64,000 bases of DNA from Stenopsyche tienmushanensis. Its lineage: Eukaryota; Arthropoda; Insecta; Trichoptera; Stenopsychidae. This document shows, one piece after another, positions 34,701 to 49,100 of this stretch (within the stretch, counting starts at the first letter, position 1; each line of letters starts with the position of its first letter). The notes beneath the pieces are model-generated. The model worked only from the letters and a program-made list of their open reading frames with translations. It was not told the origin of the DNA and made no database searches. Both the position numbers and the translations under genes were made by a program. The stretch lies in NCBI GenBank assembly GCA_008973525.1, contig WACJ01000127.1, positions 558,001 to 622,000 of the forward strand, given 5' to 3'.

Positions 34701-35095
34701 AAGAGTATTTTTATCTGACACTCATCCACCCTCATCCATTCGTCCGGCTTCACATGATCCGAAAGAAAAACGGATCCCGACGAGCGCGTGGGAGTGGGAA
34801 GCCACCCGGAGACTCTGCTTCGAGAGCGCCCCTGCTGTAATGTAATAAATATAAAAAAATACGCAGAAAAAAAAGAAAAACGCCCATATAAGAAAATTTA
34901 TATATGGTAAATGTTTTTTTCCGTCTTTGACCCGAATGATGGCCTTGTATTTGGTGAAAAACGTGCCGAAAAAGTATCTTCTTATACCCGCATCAGAGTA
35001 TTTTTTCAAAAAATAGCATTATCATTCAGAAAACATCGACTCTATAAATATAGTCAAAGCGCAATTAATTTCATTCCCACAACTATGCATACTTA

Positions 35096-35486
35096 TTAAT
35101 CCTTTGAGTAGTGAGTTAATTTGAAATCATCAAAAACTTAGATGCTATATTCGCATGTCCGTCACTTATCGTCCGTAGAAATCCACTTATCTATCAGGAC
35201 CGCGCAGCTTGAATAAAACTTGTATATAAATCAATATAACACTGTCGATAGCATACAATATTCGTTTATTTCTTCGCGTAAACATACACAATACACTTGA
35301 AATCGATTAATTTGGGCTATTATTAGTCGATACGTTTGGATTATCGATATATACAATCATAAGATGTACGTAAGACATTCTCTCTGTCTCTGTTTATTTC
35401 GGAGCTCAATGGATAAGAATGTTCTTTCTGAATCACTGGAATTTGATCGTAAATACGCGACTGAACTCCTCTCCTCAAAAGGTTAA
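35096..35486 (+). mobile_element. TTAA-flanked element family 1, copy C (complete, 383 bp between TTAAs)
   Basis: TTAA at 35096-35099, then TCCTTTGAGTAGTGAG; right end CTCCTCAAAAGG then TTAA at 35483-35486, so the termini are inverted repeats of CCTTTTGAG type. No reading frame. This is the best-preserved copy of the family in the window. Confidence 0.75.
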
Positions 35487-35489
35487 TAT

Positions 35490-38205
35490 GAAGAAACATT
35501 TTGCGTTAAATACAATGTTATTTTAAATACGTGTTTAATCAATATGAAAACATTGTACATACGTTTTTTATATTTTTATATTATTTTTGTAGTTTGAATA
35601 ATTCATACAATCGATTCAATTATTTACAAATCGAAGTGGATAGCTGTGTTCTGTAAATGAATCGTTTCCGTACTATTCCTAGTCATTTGTACTTGAACGA
35701 AGATTGGCAGAATCCATTTTTAGTAATTGAAAGGTTTTGGCATCACCAGTTAATCCATTTACTAGTCAAAAATGTATACGACTACAAATAATTTGCATTC
35801 ACCCATGCAATAGAATAATATTCTTTTTATCGATTAATTTGTGGCGAATACTATGTCAAGTGTAATTCTACGAAAATAAAGGACAAACTAATAAAACACT
35901 TGAGTTATCTAATTTGAGGAAAACGCATCCTTCGTCCTCATCCGGGAAAAGTGTGCAAACATTCGTGCTGTAATTTACGTTAAAGTTATCATTCATCTCG
36001 CTCGCTCTTCACAGCTGACATATAGCTCCGTCTCTCCTTAGTTAGTCTTGATCCCTTGATACCTGCAGGTCCCGCATCCAGGAGGCCTACTGGTATACTA
36101 ATATGATTTAAAAGCTTTTCAGGCAGTAAATAATAAAATCGTGAGCCTCATTAGTATGAGTGCATACAGAAACAGAAGTTCACCCTTATTTTTGGTATTT
36201 CGAAAAGCCCACACGGCCCCCTTAAATCGGCCCATTTAGATTTGTAAAACAAAACAAGAGTTATAAGCATTGTTTGCGGTTAAGAACCTACTTTTAGACC
36301 ATTGTATGCTTCGAGAGCAGTCCTAAGCAACGCTCAAGATTTATATTTCATAGTGGAGAATTGTCTTTATATGTTTAAATGAATCCGAGCAAAGAAAAAT
36401 GTGAAGCACTTAAACCACTTCAAAGATTAAATGCAATGTCGAACTATATATTAAGCAACATTTTAGAACCAAATCTAACATTTTTTCTATACTGCCAAAA
36501 GACTGGATAATAATTTAGTGGCATTGTATATCAACAAGTGTAAAAAGAGCTCCGATCTTAACAGTTTAGCTAGCGTCGATTATGCACGAGTCTTCTTATT
36601 TATTTGAGTGAATGTCTGAGCTGGAGGAAGAAAGTGGACAGGTGGTAATATAAAGTTGACGTTCTTGGCCGGAATTTATATTAGTGCGGAGAGCGAGAGT
36701 CCAACTGCGAGATAACTAGGGAACCAGCGGGAAGAATTCGTCTTCCGTAGCCAAAATTTTTGGGTGATTTTTTTTTTGGGTTATTATTATTTTTGTTTGA
36801 TAAGATTATGTGGGCATAAAATTTGTGGGCGAAAGTTTTTGAAATCATCCCTTTTCTCATTTTTCGAATATAATTGAAATTTGTTTATCATAAATTATGC
36901 TTTGGTCAATGATATGTATGTTGCTGATGAAGTTTACGCCGAGTTCAATTAAGTTAGAAACAGATTATACATTCGACTTTTTAATGTTATAATATTTTTC
37001 ACAATTTTACGAAGGGTTGTTAATATTTCTGATTATGATCCGTTGAGAAAACGATTTGTTTTTATGATGATTTTGGTATTATTACACTATTCCTGGATAT
37101 TTTGTGTTATATTTCGGTTATATATCACGAAAATCTCTTTTCAAGGAAATCAATCCTTAACAATGATGCATTTACAATAAGTTATGAGTTGCCATAATGC
37201 TTTGTAATTTTAATGCATATATTTTTTCTTTTAATTAATTTTCCATGTACTTGAATGCCATACAATGGAACCAACATGGTATTGCATTGATTGCATGGAT
37301 AAAAAAATATTGGAGCATAAAATCGGCTTGTCGGATACGTCATGACAATGGAGCACAATTGCGTGAAGTGCTCGGTGCTGATTAGAGAAAAGCTCTTAAG
37401 AATTAAGTATCCATGGCCAGAGTATACGAGGTTGGCAGCATCATAACTGCAAGTGAACCATGGGTAATGTGACCACTTTTCACCACAAAAGGTTTCATGG
37501 ATACCTGTGTGGACGTAATACCATTACGAGCACTGTCAGTAATGCCGAGAGATGTTGGCTAGAGCCTGGTCTCTCATTCGTGTAATCAAATTATTCTACA
37601 TCTCGGATATTCCTGATACATGCTGCTGCAATGTATTCAATTTTAAATTTCACCCTTATTAGCCATATATTGAGATGATGGTTGGGGAAGGGAGGATGGG
37701 TGGTTAAAAAGTGATTTCATTGAATGTCTTTCGCGGTGCGAATTTATTTAGGTTGGACCCGGAAAACTATTGATCGAAATGGGCTTACAGCCAGGAAATA
37801 AAAACATTAGTCATGTCCCAAAAGGCCTAGATAGCGAAGTCTATTTGGTTTTGTTAATTCGAAGTGTACTGCTGTTGGGTATACAGCATTATGGTCAGTA
37901 TAGGGTGGCTCAAAACAAAAATCTAAGCTAAACGCATCTTTGTCGTCATAATTTTTGCTTATGGCATAAGTTTATTTCCTATTCGCAGCCAAAATTGATT
38001 TATGTCTACATTTTGAATTTAAATTGGCAAAAAAATTGAAATGATTCAATGTCAACTGTCTATGCACAGAATCTCTCGAGACGTGTTCGATTTGGGAACG
38101 AGTGGCAACAGACCCGTCGGAAGAATCTACAATGAGATAGATAGTCAAAAACGCTGCACGCCTGGAGCTGAGATTGATTTTATACAATTTTGATTACGCT
38201 GAAAA
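35490..38205. other. Non-coding DNA
   Basis: No gene recognised. It contains the hairpin repeat at 36705 and an intermediate-GC stretch at 37330-37760 with no coding signal. Confidence 0.5.
36705..36754 (+). repeat. Hairpin-bearing short repeat, copy 1
   Basis: CTGCGAGATAACTAGGGAAC then CAGCGGGAAGAATTCGTCTT and CCGTAGCCA. About three quarters of positions match 48267-48315. The inner part folds as GGGAAGA/TCTTCCG. It resembles the hairpins at 34630 and 63667. Confidence 0.45.
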
Positions 38206-38208
38206 CCG

Positions 38209-38990
38209 GATATACGATTGCGCTTAGTAATTATTTGAGAGGTATATTAAGTATTTCGAGTCTTCTGTCGGACTCATGGACGCGGAATAGCTGCCGGCGC
38301 CTTGGTGATGTTTCTTGTGAGCATCCTTCGTCCAGTGCTGCCTATGTGCGATATTTGGCCATGTATTGCCGTCGCATCATTGGAGATTGTTTGCATTTTC
38401 AGTTTTTTTTTGCTTGGTTATTGATGCTTTAATTTTCAATAAAATTGGTAGCTAAGTTCTGGGTATGCTAGTACAGTCGTCTCGCCCGTTGATTGCGGAG
38501 TTTCTTCGTTTTTCGATTTCTATCGCTTCTCTCGCAATTATAATGCTAAAGTTTTCGACGGTTGTTATGGTTTTTGTACCAGCAAAATACAATAGATGTG
38601 ATGATCGTTCTTCATAACATGTTCGGCTACTGCCTTTTTTTAATTCAATTGTAAGAGTGCGTTTTGATGTTCTATTATCCTGTGAGCGATCTATCTCTTG
38701 GTTTGTTCAATGTACGACATGATGCAGATTGTACATTTGATCTTGTAAGTCCCCTGATTTTTGTTTTTCGCTTTGTTCTTTTTTTTGGGCAGGAAACTTC
38801 CTATATTTTTTCCCGTCCCAAAGATTATGCTTATGCCGTACTAATGAAGTGCTTTTGGAAACAAACGGTGCGTACCGTCTGGTAATAAATGAGAAGGGCG
38901 TGAGCAGCTCATATACAGCTATCCACGTGAGAAGCATGCACGCATACCCTGTGTGTTCCTGTGCTTTGTTGGTGCTCGTACCGGAAACTG
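38209..38990 (-). mobile_element. Helitron helicase-region remnant, second copy
   Basis: Minus strand. TNKAQE (from NKAQGQ) near 38960, then a 76-codon open stretch at 38707-38937 (VSKSTSLVRHKHNLWDGKKY, SGDLQDQMYNLHHVV) that parallels the stop-ridden DNA at 24950-25330. The tail ATTACTAAGCGCAATC is at about 38220. An insert (about 38250-38470) shares GCTCACAAGAAACATCACCA, AAGGCGCCGGCAG and GAGTCCGACAG with 29600-29690. The terminal CTAG end is missing. Confidence 0.62.
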
Positions 38991-40330
38991 CTCACATTTC
39001 AATTCAAAAAGTATATCAGTAGGAATGTATCTAGAACTTGCTGACTGACACACATTCATTTTTATACATTGATTAATAAATAATGACTTAAAAAATACAG
39101 CTGTTTAGGAATTATCTATATCAATATAAATAATTGCATATAATCCCATGCTATTTATTATTAATATGTTAAAATATGGTCGATAAAGTAATTGGCAATA
39201 TACATAGTTGAAATAAACACATACATTATGCTTACTTAAAACAGGTTGACAAAGACAAGACAACGATTTAATACAGTTTGAAATGTAAGGTTACATAAAC
39301 GTGAAATTGAGGTCAAAGTGGTGACCTTTCTGTTTTGATATCAAAACTTTAAATCTTCCCAAAAATTCATCACGATTTGAATTTCCCCCTATTAACATTT
39401 AAGCTCCTTCGATTTAGGCCGCCTTTTCGCGACTTTCACACGGCCATGAAATATGCATGATTCGGGTCGTCTGCATACGATTTTATACTTTCAACTTTCT
39501 CTAATACTCGCATTTCGCGAAATGAGTTCTCGTGTTTTTTGCCTTTCTCTGGCAAAAAATCATATTCCAGACTTAATTTTTTTCCAAAGTCATATTATCA
39601 CCGTCGGAGTGGCCTTCTGTTTTGCGTGCAATAATAACATATTCAAAACTTTTACGTTTTCAAAGGCTGAATTATAGAATAACCATACTTGTGTGTTTAT
39701 ATCATAAATAACTACAATTTCGTTTGGGGTAAGGTCGAATGTACGCATATAAAATTTAAATGAATTTTATGCTTTTGATGGAAAACATTGCCTAGTTTCA
39801 GACTTGTCGAAAAAAATTATAATGTTTTTTTATTTAAAAAAAAATGATAATAAAACTTTTTGGTTACACAGTGGTGTTGCATTATGTAGAAGAATACGAA
39901 CATACAAGTATTTTTACAAGCGGATCAGTCTAATTTAATAAAACGTACATCTTTATCCTGGTTTCGTATGTAACATTAACAGCTAATTGTTTGGAACTGA
40001 TGCTTAAGAATTAAATCCGAAAGTGGATTGGGATTAATGGAATAAGGGATGTACAGAGTATTTTATAATAATATATTAAGAAAAAACGATTCGTTCAATC
40101 CAATGAATTAACATTACTTACCATTCAACCCACCACAATTTTGTGTTTTTAAAGAAAAAATTAGTTTCCAAAATAATTTAGTTTGTAGGTATATCATAAA
40201 ATATGACCTGTGAAGATTCTGGTGTTACGCTGATCATCTACTATTTCAAATCAAAAATAGAATATTAGAGAATTAGATAAAATATACATTTCAATATGAG
40301 ACAAATTGAGTTATGGGTGTAGGTAGTTAG
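38990..40330. other. Non-coding DNA
   Basis: AT-rich, with one GC-richer patch at 39400-39530. Nothing recognised. Confidence 0.5.
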
Positions 40331-41070
40331 TAGTTTATTATCAGAAGATGGAAGCTCAGAGCAAAAAGTTATGAAAAAAATAAGAAATGCAGAACTTGAA
40401 GAGTGTATTTTTATGTGGTTCATACAAAGACGATCAACTGGACAGCCAATATCTGGTCCAATATTGTGTGAAGAAGTAATATTTTTCGATACAAAATTAA
40501 ATAGAGATTTCACCTTCAAAGCAAGTTCGCACTGTCTTGAAAAATTCAAGGACGAAATGGTATCAGAGAACATTAAATTAATGGGGAAAAGCTTTTTGCT
40601 GACATATCACCAGTAAATACATTGATTGAAAATACTGCACCTGGATACAAAACTAGTAAATAACATGTCACTATAATAATGTGTGCAAATGTCACAAAGT
40701 GTCAAAAGTCTTCAGATTGAATATGATCATCAGAAAAAGCCTGGATGAATGGTGAAGTTTTTAAACGGTGGTATAAAAAACAGTTCATACCAGGAGTGAG
40801 AAAATATCAAAACTTATATAAGACAATGCAACCATCCCGTCCCACCCATCTATAGATAGTTAAAGCCAGATCGATGAAATGCTTACGGTATTTTTTTTCT
40901 TACTAAATGGCACGTCGGTAATACAACCGATGGACGAAGGTGTAATAAAAATATTCAAAATGTATTACTAGTAGACGAAAGTAATGAAGAAACAGTTGTC
41001 AGCTTCCACAAGAAAATATATTTAAAAGATTATTGCTACATCAACTTTGAAAAAATCATGGAACAACATT
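40330..41070 (+). pseudogene. Pogo/Tigger-like transposase remnant, second copy
   Basis: An open frame around 40371-40616 reads RNAELEECIFMWFIQRRSTG, then QPISGPILCEEVIFFDTKLN and ASSHCLEKFKD, the CENP-B/Tc5 DNA-binding domain. Later, at about 40740-40800, AWMNGEVFKRWYKKQFIPGV, and at about 40910-40965, GTSVIQPMDEGVIKIFKMYY, both DDE-domain landmarks. Stops and frameshifts interrupt; the catalytic Asp positions cannot be traced continuously. A different subfamily from 25963-26690. Confidence 0.8.
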
Positions 41071-44000
41071 TTGAAAAGATCATCAATAAGTTCCAGTAAC
41101 GCGGTAGAATCAGATATAGGAGAGACTCCTCACACTCTTGTGCAATATTTTTGGACATCTGAGAGTTAGGCTTCTATTGTCTATTTGAATTTTTTGGAAC
41201 TAATATTGGCATCTGTAGACTGTTACCACTTCATCAAAAAAATCATTAGTTTCGGTTCTGGATATTTTATTCTTTCTAATACAAAAAATCTGTTGCAAAA
41301 AATATTTTTTAACGATAGTTCTACAAATGAAAATAGCTTTCCGTTACTGTTTCTGGACACAAACTGAGCTCAATCATAGGGTCTCAAAATTTTCGAATAT
41401 TTTTGGGTCCTCTTAATACTCCTTCAGATTCAAGAAATAAATAAAAAAATCTGGATCGAGATAATTGATCGAAAATACGGTTATTTATTAAAAGGTTTTT
41501 CAAAATGAAAATCCATTGAAAATATATTTTTTATGCTTTTTTTAATTGTATTTTTCCCTTCAGCCAAGTATTATATATCGCCGTAGTTCCTAGATTTTTT
41601 TCATGAAAAATTGGGTTAAAAAAATATTTTTCTTTGAATATGGTAAGAAATAGCTCTTTTCCTATTTTTTGTCGAATTGAATTAAATCCAGGTGAAGTTG
41701 CAGTGCAGCGAAGACGGTGAAAATGTAAGCAAAAAGAGCGAAGTGTAATAATGTAAGTGCAGTTTGCGTGTATCCAATCGAGATTCAAGATATTATTGCA
41801 TTCTATTTAATTTTGTAATTCACGGCACAATAATTGTCATTTACAATCTGATAAGTTTTGGTATTGGCAGTTAAATTTAAATGAAATACAAAATGCTTTG
41901 GTATGATTTGTAGTTGTAAAATTATTCATAAAATTGAAACGCCTGATGATACTAATGAGAATGAATGTAAATCAATCTATTTTAAATTTGTCATTGTTGT
42001 GTTTAAATTGAGAATAATAATTACTGCTATGCTTTTTGTTCAGGTGGAATGTTTTGATTGAGTTTTACATGACACGTAATGTATTGAATGCTTTCAATAA
42101 TATAGTCTCTAATTAATATGGGGGTTGTCAAGTTATTTTTAAATAAAATTCATCAATTCATCATCAAGTTGATAAGATAAACACTAAATCAAATTATTCA
42201 TTGACGCGCAAAAAATTAGCATTTATTTTAATGACATTTTCAACTTACTAATTCCTACATAAACATTCATATTTCAAATTGGAAAATATATTTTTTTGTA
42301 TTCTAAGAATTTACACAAGTCTCTATTGCTATTTTTAAGACTTATTTCGAATTTTTGAAAAACAATTAAGCCTCTTTAAGTTTTACAGTAAGTTTATGTC
42401 ATTGTCCACTCTCAACAAGTTAGTTGATCATTTTTATTTATTTTTTTAAATTTGTGAGTGTTGTATATCCATTTAATAGACTAGACTGACAGTCGAATTT
42501 CTACATCAATTAGTTATCATCTGATCCACACATATAGCTTACACTTCGACAGAAGCATCAAAGGCTTCCACCATAAGGGCTTCATACGGGTCAGCACTGG
42601 GATAACGAATCATTCTATAGATTATTCCGTGGTAGAACCCGAATCTTCCCTCAAGGTAGCAATCTAATCACTTACACCCTATTCCGTGTATTCAGTATTA
42701 CTACCTCTGTTCAACCCCTAAAGCACGCATTCGACCCCCCCAATCGCAATCCCACCCGCGGACGTCCAGATTCACCGCACGGCCTCTGAACGGAGCGACT
42801 TTGGGTTAATGTTGGCATAACAGTATTACATTGAAAATAAGTCGTATCGCCCGGGGAGGATTTTCCGAGAGGCGGTCAGTTTTTATTGTGTGGATACACG
42901 CCAAATTTTCCAAAAAAGGGGGATGATTGGTTAGCGGGCGGCATTTGATACGGCAAAATTAATATACCTCCTCGTATATTTTTTCCCATATGTAAGCAAA
43001 AAAAAACCTTTTTTCTACGCACAAAAAAAGCGGAACAGGATGCCTTTCATGAAAAATTCCAAGTATTGTATGTCTTGTTATATTTCAGCTTTGTTGCGGT
43101 TAGATAAATATGCGGCTTAATGGAATTAATGACATGGCATTGATTTAAATATTATACAAACAATTTTAGAATATTTGCTATGATTTATCGCATATTTTAT
43201 GATTTTATTAGGGAAAACATTCCATGGGATATTTGAAAATGTGCTCTTAAAGAATATTTAAATTAGGTATAAGGGGTCAAAGCCAGGGACTTTGGTAACT
43301 GGAGTATTTTGTCCCTTTAAAACTGGAAACAGCTGTTAAACTACCTTGTTTGAAAGGCTCGCTCTATGAAATCAAGGTTCTTTCATTAAAATCAAATATT
43401 GTGATCAATTTATGGAGAATTTTGTTGAATAGATATTAGCCACAATATTATGAAGTATTTTATATTACAAAAATAAATACTTTATATTATTTAAAATGAT
43501 ATTTATATAATATAAATAGATATATTTTAATAGTTAATTGGTAAGCAAATAAATTCAATTGTGGTTAAAAATTAACGTTTTGCTTGGTTGATATGGACGA
43601 TAGTATATCTATTTTAATTTTGTATTATATTGTAACATAAAGAATGATGTTAATACATATTTTTTTATATTTTGTTATATATAAAATCTATGAGCAAGTT
43701 TGAAAGGTATCATTATTTTTAGCACAAAGGCATTTTTATTATATGTTGCGTCGAATAATTTAAAAAAAAGTAGTATCACTTGGCAAACTATAAATCTGTG
43801 TAATCCTAAGAGAAAATCAATAACTTTGATCTTCCAAAATTTTGGCATAAGGAAATATAATAAAATATTAAGGATTTCGGTAGTAGTCCATTATCGCATC
43901 CTTTATCTATGTTGAATAAATTAATTTCTAAGTATTTTGACGGACATCGAAGGGAGTGTTCAAAAGTATTTCTATCCATGAAAATTGTTATTATATCACT

Positions 44001-45410
44001 GATAAAATGTAAGATTTTACATTAGAAACATTTGAAAAACAAAGAAGTAATATTACAGAAAAAGATCTTCAAATCTTGTTCGTGATTAAACTGGGATTCT
44101 GCGTAAAAACACGGCATCATTGTCCATAAAAATACGCAGTTAATGATTGAATGCCGTAGTAAAGGGTTGAATTTGTTGGAGGCCTTTCTCAATATTTTCT
44201 GCCGGTGGATATAAGCGTGTGCCGAAAAGGCTAATTAATCATTGATATACAAGAAAAGAAAGGCCCATCAATATGGGATGGACTTGAAAACCGGCACAAA
44301 CAATTATTTTTACGATCAATTAGGCAATGCTTTATGTCGAAGGCTCTACGGGAAAATGTAATTGCCCAATCACCCACTAAATGAACAACTCAGCTAAATA
44401 AATAAAACTTGAAGGGCCAAAACAGATTTACGTGCCTGTATCACAGCCCTCAAGAAAACGAACGCTCTCCATGAATATTTCCACGAACGCTAGTCTGTCG
44501 AGCTTTCATTTACACACTGGACCTTCTTTTTTATTTATAAAAATATAGTTTAAAAAATATATAAAATGTGTTTATTAAAATTTGAAAAAAAAAATGGAGA
44601 TCAAATTTCAATAAAAAGCTGGTAATGGGGACGTAAATATAGTTGGCAACGTATCCAAAAGAACGCAATGAAAGACGGAACTTTATTAAACAGACAATTT
44701 TAAAAATGTTTATTAAAAATTTCCAGGAATTTTTAATGCGGACTATGTTTCCTGGATATTTTTCCATCATCCTGTTTTGCTTTGTGTTATTTTTTTGTGT
44801 AGAGATGATCTGATTTCTAACAACTCCAACTGTATTATTCAGAACAAATATAATGAGATAAATATTTAAAAAATCCAGTGAAGATGATACTTAATATAGC
44901 AAGATGTATAAAATTTCTCTTTTAATTAAAAATTCAAAATATAGTACGTTTTTTCAACAACATCAAAATTGCGAGCATATGCAGCGTGTTCACAAGTCAT
45001 GTGAGACTTAGACAATATAAGTATATTGTTTCTCCTATCATGTAAAAGTACGCATTATTTCGAAAAAAAAAATGTTTCTATTCATAATTTGTTATATAAA
45101 TTCTAAAAAAGTAAATAAATCCATAAAATATCCTTTGGAAGAGCGGGGATTAATATAGTAGCTCCATCACTAACAGCTAGGCGATTGCTAATGCCTTTTA
45201 AATGTAAATAGTACGGTCAAAATACGGTTATTCTGTTCTTTTAATTACGGTTTATCTTATACATTACAACATTGGTTTTTACTATATGTGGGTCTATTTC
45301 GGTTATAACAAATATAAAGTACGGAGTAAAATACTCAAACAATGTTGTGTGATAATAAAAATAAATATTATAACCGGCTAATAATATTAAATATTTGTTT
45401 ATAATTAACA
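41070..45410. other. Non-coding DNA
   Basis: AT-rich. GC-richer patches at 42530-43040 and 44090-44510 stand out and carry no open frame, so they are candidates for regulatory sequence. No element ends were recognised. Confidence 0.5.
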
Positions 45411-45416
45411 GCTTAA

Positions 45417-46127
45417 CCTACGGTATCATGATAGATACGTGATATTTCCTTTTCAATTAACTTAATAAATGGGCGGGACGTATATATACGTCCAACGTAA
45501 ACTGCATCTAAATTGGTTAGGACGTATATATACGTCCTCGAAATATTTTTTTGTTTTGTTTAATGAATGTTAGAGTTGTCGATACATGTTTTGACATGAA
45601 TTTAAGATATTGTTTGTTACCTATAGTTTTAAAACGGAAGGACAAAAAATACGTATTGATGCTCAGTTCAAATAACATAATAAAATGCCAACCTATGCCA
45701 TAGACAAACATCATTACACCTAAACCTTCAAGCTTAGTTGAAAGGCATTTATTACAAAAAAGGTAAAGAATCTACATGCTGGTGTCCGGATTGTGAGGTA
45801 GTACTACGTGTCAACAACTGTTTTAAAATATATCACACAGAAGTTGAGTTTTGAATTTATATATATATTTTTTTTAAACTCTGTTTCCATTTTTTTAATG
45901 TGCTATTTTTTATTGTTTTGTATTTGTTAACTTCTCTATAAGTTAATGTATCTAAATAAATAAAAAAATATGTTTGATTATTTTTTTTTATTAATTTTAA
46001 GCATTGTTAAAAAGCATTAAAATATGAACTCACGCCAGGTGGGCAGGACGTACATATACGTCTTAATGAAAATGTGCGCGTCCACTGTATGTTGCGTTAT
46101 TGAAAAGGAACTTCTCTGCTTAACAGG
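45417..46127 (+). mobile_element. TTAA-flanked element with palindromic subterminal motifs (711 bp)
   Basis: TTAA at 45413-45416 and 46128-46131, termini CCT...AGG. The subterminal block TTTCCTTTTCAATTAAC on the left has an inverted partner GTTATTGAAAAGGAA on the right. GGACGTATATATACGTCC is at 45476-45493 and 45520-45537, and a variant at 46046-46063, the first and last both preceded by GGGC(A/G). No transposase frame. It looks piggyBac-like by target site only. Confidence 0.5.
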
Positions 46128-46131
46128 TTAA

Positions 46132-49100
46132 GTCTTATTTTGGCCATATTCGCACGTTTTATTTAATATACTTTTAAAATGCCTCGGATTAATTGTTGAA
46201 AATTTTTTTTAAATATATTATATACTAAATGATTGGTACATGTTCTACGAACAGTTAAACGGTTTAGCGCGTTAAATGTCTAATTGCTGATTGTACTTCT
46301 AAAATTTTATAAAATAGCTATGTATATTGAAGATTTTTATATTTTTGTTTTCATCGTTTTTTTATTTTTGCTAAATTCTTTATTTTATCGCTCGTTATAT
46401 CCGTGATGTTGACTTTTACACAAAATTAAAAGCGATAATTTATAAATCAATTTTTAGAACACAAAGTCCACTTTATATATATGCTCAATATGATTTTGAT
46501 ATGCCGGTAATTGCAATAAACGATTTTCTTATTATAATCTAATATACATCTCTTAAAATATGCGATGTTTTTTAATACGTGTTCTATAGATTTGGAATAA
46601 ATTTTAATAAATTATATCATAATAAATAACAAATATAAAAATGCTTGAAAGAGTACACTCATTTTGAATGTAAATTTCGCTCATAAACACCATTGCAAAA
46701 AGCCAATAATGTGGTGCAAAATGTCATCGCGTGCATATATCGCTTAAATAGGTTCATTACGGTCTTCTAGGGTTAAGCTGAAGGTTTTTTTAAAAGCAAA
46801 AATGTATTGTATATGTATATGTAATGTGAACCTTTGTCCTAGGGTGGGTTAAACGACTTGGATATATTCTTTGCTTCTTGTCCTCTCTGATTTATATAGG
46901 TCTACGATTGATTTAATGATATTTGATTCACTTATATATTAGAGTGCATTGTATAGTTTCGATGCGAAAGAAGGATTTCGGCGAAATTCTTGAAGAAATT
47001 ATAATAAATCAGCGATGAATTTTTAAAAGTGAAATAAATTAAAAGGAGCCGAAGAAAGGATTCCATTACCTGAATTTTTATTGCGAGACGTTGGGAAAAC
47101 GACCGGGCGCTGAAAGATTGAATCTGTCGGTCCATTTATTTTTAGTTGATCTAAATAAAATAAAATTAAGGAAATGAGGGAGATACATCCTCTCTCTTGT
47201 TTTCTTCACTCTCTGTAGAAGGTAATTTTGATTGGTAAGAGAAAGGAGCGGGGAATTCGAGATGAGCGTCATAAAACAGACATTCAGACAGACCGCAAAA
47301 TGGCTGCTCTCAGGTTATCCATCAATCATGCCCGGCGCTAAACAAAACAACTATTAAACCAAGACAGAACTAAGCTGAAATAAATTTTCGAGTTTATTCC
47401 GTTCATTTGGTGGGAATTAATTTAAGGGTTTGGCGCCACCCCTGGGCGCAGGTTCCTCCGGCATTTAATTTATTTGGTTACATCAACTTGAATGGTAAAC
47501 CCGTTTGCTTTTTCCGAGGGTCTTGTTTTACTTAATGATAGTCCTCCTCATTAGCCGGATCTTTTGTGTGCGAAAATTTCGTTATTAATTTTTCAATTAA
47601 GGGGTCGTCGAAATTAAAACCGCCGGGACAAATGTATACGTTCGCGGCCAATATTTCTTACGTAAATTTGGCGGTTGTTTATTCATCAGGCGTTATTATT
47701 GGCGAAAATGAATGAAAATTTGCGTAGTGAATATATTTCATTCGGTTCGATCGTTATGATTTTATCGGTTGAAATATTTGGGTCACGACCCATAGATTTT
47801 GAATCGCTGTTAAGGGGGAAAATATGCATTGTGAGATTTTACCGAAAATGTCAAAGGTACTCTACCGCTTGGTCACGATCCCAAGATGGATGGATGTATT
47901 TACAGGAACGGGTTTTATTCTTTCAATTTTCCACACATAATGCTGTGCACACACAACATGTACCATATTGCTTAAAAATGAGAATAAATACAGCATAGGA
48001 AAAAAAACTGGATATCCATAGATATTAACGACCTTTAAGCGGGATGAAATTGCGCACCACGTAAGGAAAAATACTCACAAACAAAATACAAAATACTAAT
48101 ATTTCAACGAGATTATTTTATTTCACCAATTATACAAATTTAATTTAAAAAGCCAGCCTCCGTACGTATCAGTAATTTGTTTCAGAACTAAATTACAACA
48201 GGAGTGAAGACCTCCCAATTCATAGATATCCACAGGTTGCATTAATTGCAGAGAAAAAGATCTCAGCTGCGTGATGGCTAGAGACCGGCGGGAAGAATGC
48301 GCTTTTCCGCAGCCACAGCTATCTGTAAATTTTGTTCTTTTTTGTGCGCATTTCAACCTTGCGCATGCTCAGAAGAGCGGAAAGATGCTTTTAATTTTGC
48401 GAATTGCCTCTGTGGAAATCAACAATAGGAATTTCCAAAAAATCAAAGACGCAAATGTTCTTCATCGCCTGTCGCCCTTAAATTTGCATATATACAAATA
48501 ATGGTACACAAAAACAATAAACTGATAGCTTTTCATTTTTAAAAGAATCAACAAACATGCGTTTCTTAAACTGTGTCTCGACACAAACTGACTGTAAAAG
48601 AATACATCTCAAAATTGTAATTTATTTCCGATTCTCTTAATATATGTCGATTTATACAATTTTATAAATATGCACGCTTAACATTAATGATTGATTAGGA
48701 TTATTTGAATGGCGCCTCATTCAACAAACTACCCTGAAATACAAGATCTATATTTCAAGGCTATGCACAATCAACCATAATTCACACATTCCATAAATTA
48801 TTGTGTTAGTCTAAGTTTGTGTCGGCGATAAATCTGCTTTAAAGCATATCTTCGATAAAAATATGTCTTTGAATAGAAATTCCTCCTTTGAGCCCCTCCG
48901 GGGGTGAATTAATTGAGAATTGGTTTCAATATTTCCATTCACATAATTTAATAAATTCAATAAAATAGGATTTCTACGTATGTCCTTTGAATAACGAAAC
49001 GACCATATTAAAACACGGTGTCTTTTATGTTTAATAAATTTGAATAAGATTGAATCGTAAATTCCTTTCAATTCAAATTTACAACCATGTCTATATTTTT

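Noticed and set aside
47675..47998. 107-codon open frame on +
   Set aside because: No recognisable motif; it sits at the edge of a non-coding GC-mixed patch with no splice sites fitting its limits.
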